Shown: positions 4,646-5,960 of the stretch, one piece after another
Numbering within the stretch: position 1 is the stretch's first letter
How the letters are laid out: every line of letters begins with the position of its first letter
Assembly: GCA_034659435.1 (NCBI GenBank)
Contig: JAYEHJ010000005.1
Location: 1-5,960 of the forward strand
Length of the DNA: 5,960 nt
Source: JAGLYP01 sp034659435
GTDB lineage: Bacteria; Patescibacteriota; Patescibacteriia; Patescibacteriales; UBA12075
Reading direction: 5' to 3'
Position numbers and translations under genes: made by a program
Notes under the pieces: model-generated
What the model was told of the DNA's origin: nothing
Seen by the model: the letters and a program-made list of their open reading frames with translations, nothing else
Database searches by the model: none

Positions 4646-5947
4646 TTATTTTTTTATAAATCCGTTCGCTTCTTTTAATATTTTCTCTTCATCCAAACCA
4701 AAAACTTTCCTATTTTGCATGACCAATTTGCCGTTAATAATTACATTCTCTACATCGCTTGAGTTAACCGCGCAAACCAAATGCGAATAAGGATTGTATA
4801 TCGGCAACAAATGCGGCTTATCAAGATTAATTGTTATTATATCAGCTTTTTTGCCGATTTCAAGAGAACCGATTTTATTATTCATTCCAAGCGTTTTGGC
4901 GCCATTAATTGTAGCGATTTTTACAATTTCAGGCGCCGAAGCTATTTCCGGATTCAAATTATTTATTTTTGCGAGTAAAGCGCAAACGCGCATATCGGAA
5001 AATAAATCCAAAGTGTTGTTGCTTGCCGCTCCATCTGTCCCCAAGCTGATTATCACGCCCGATTCATTCATTTTTTTAAAATTCATAACGCCGGTTGCTA
5101 ATTTCATATTGCTAATCGGACAATGGCTTATTTTTACTTGCCTGTTTTTATATATCTCAATATCCGCGCCATCAAGCCAAATGTTATGCGCGGCAATTGT
5201 TTTATTATCCAAAATTCCCAATTCATCCAAATATTTAACCGGACTTTTTTTATTATCCCGCAAACAATCTTCATTTTCTTTCTTTGTTTCGCTTATATGT
5301 ATATGCAAATTTACAGAGTATTTATCTGCCAACTCTTTGGCTTTTATTAAATTTTCTTTTGAACAAACATAAATAGAATGAGGCGCTGCTGCCACAGAAA
5401 TTAACTCGCTGTTTTTGTATTTCAATATCATTTCTTCGGTTTTTTTTAATGTCTCTTGAGAATTTTTACAGCTTGGCGTGGGAAAATCCAGTACCGCCTC
5501 GCCAACGCAAGCGCGCATACCGGCTTGAGCTGCCGCTCTTGCGGTTTCTTCTTCAAAAAAATACATATCATTAAAACAAGTAATTCCTGATTTTATCATT
5601 TCCAAACAAGCAAGCTCGGATGATTTTTTAATAAAACTCTTATTAGCATATTTGGATTCAGCAGGCCGAATATGCTTTTCCAGCCATGTTATCAAAGGCA
5701 AATCATCCGCAATCCCGCGAAAATATGCCATAGCCGCGTGCGTATGCGTGTTAATCATGCCCGGCATAATAATACTGCTTCCCGCGTTAATAATTTTCTT
5801 GCTATTATATTTTTCCAAAATTTCCCTTGCGCCGATTTCTATTATTTCACCGCCATTAACCGCTACAAATCCATCATTAAAAGCAGACATTTTATTATCC
5901 ATAGTCAAAACATATTTTCCTTTAATAATTAAATCGCAATTTTTCAT
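4646..5947 (-). CDS. mtaD: 5-methylthioadenosine/S-adenosylhomocysteine deaminase (amidohydrolase family)
   Basis: This is a metal-dependent amidohydrolase of the MtaD/TrzN/SsnA group, most like enzymes that deaminate 5-methylthioadenosine and S-adenosylhomocysteine to their inosine forms. Visible elements: a beta-sandwich start DLIIKGKYVLTM (5-16); PGMINTHTH (62-70) with metal ligands H68 and H70; PLITWLEKHIRPAE (84-97), where E97 has the spacing of the substrate-binding Glu; HIHISE (215-220), with H217 as ligand and E220 as the catalytic Glu; AAHNIW (252-257) with H254; and SLGTDGAASNN (301-311) with D305. The C-terminal sandwich follows (ADIITINL, 368-375). At 433 residues it is full length, with no catalytic residue missing. 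Only 13 bases upstream are in view, without a Shine-Dalgarno sequence. The position just before pcm fits an S-adenosylhomocysteine role. Related guanine, cytosine or triazine deaminases are alternatives. Confidence 0.88.
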   Translation of the reverse strand: MKNCDLIIKGKYVLTMDNKMSAFNDGFVAVNGGEIIEIGAREILEKYNSKKIINAGSSIIMPGMINTHTHAAMAYFRGIADDLPLITWLEKHIRPAESKYANKSFIKKSSELACLEMIKSGITCFNDMYFFEEETARAAAQAGMRACVGEAVLDFPTPSCKNSQETLKKTEEMILKYKNSELISVAAAPHSIYVCSKENLIKAKELADKYSVNLHIHISETKKENEDCLRDNKKSPVKYLDELGILDNKTIAAHNIWLDGADIEIYKNRQVKISHCPISNMKLATGVMNFKKMNESGVIISLGTDGAASNNTLDLFSDMRVCALLAKINNLNPEIASAPEIVKIATINGAKTLGMNNKIGSLEIGKKADIITINLDKPHLLPIYNPYSHLVCAVNSSDVENVIINGKLVMQNRKVFGLDEEKILKEANGFIKK

Positions 5948-5960
5948 ATTTATATAATTT

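Noticed and set aside
4794..5372. 192-codon plus-strand open frame opposite mtaD
   Set aside because: It is antisense to a conserved amidohydrolase with all catalytic motifs; the hydrophobic translation is what AT-rich antisense frames commonly give.

Overview
The window holds four complete protein genes. All lie on the minus strand, so the genetic reading order runs from right to left: mtaD (5-methylthioadenosine/S-adenosylhomocysteine deaminase), pcm (protein-L-isoaspartate O-methyltransferase), murC (UDP-N-acetylmuramate--L-alanine ligase) and secD (protein-export membrane protein). I see no RNA gene, CRISPR array, insertion sequence or phage gene.

Organism: the DNA is AT-rich and tightly packed, none of the four starts has a clear Shine-Dalgarno sequence, and TGA is used as a stop (murC). 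The SecD follows a pattern I associate with Candidate Phyla Radiation bacteria (Patescibacteria, Parcubacteria-like): a short N-terminus, then a YYNKG stretch and FRLGLDLQGG, with peptidyl-prolyl isomerase domains inserted in the first periplasmic domain. The lineage is an inference from memory of such proteins, not from a search. TGA as stop argues against the Gracilibacteria/SR1 code.

Layout: 1-231 is gene-free and made of degenerate direct, inverted and 7-bp tandem repeats. 232-2340 is secD, 702 codons. 2341-2589 is a 249-bp spacer with a candidate promoter, a perfect 16-bp palindrome and a GC-rich twin-hairpin element bounded by an 8-bp direct repeat. 2590-4005 is murC, which carries a second 7-bp tandem repeat inside its coding sequence. 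4010-4636 is pcm and 4646-5947 is mtaD. The gaps between mtaD, pcm and murC are only 9 and 4 bp, so these three look like one operon; secD probably has its own promoter.

How the genes fit: Pcm spends S-adenosylmethionine and releases S-adenosylhomocysteine, which the MtaD family can deaminate, so those two may be metabolically coupled. MurC adds the first amino acid of the peptidoglycan stem peptide, and SecD helps pull exported proteins across the membrane.

The most striking points are a SecD carrying two parvulin-like domains (the first degenerate, the second intact) plus an EF-hand-like calcium loop, and two separate heptanucleotide arrays that reach into coding sequence. One supplies the last six residues and the stop codon of SecD; the other lengthens a loop of MurC.
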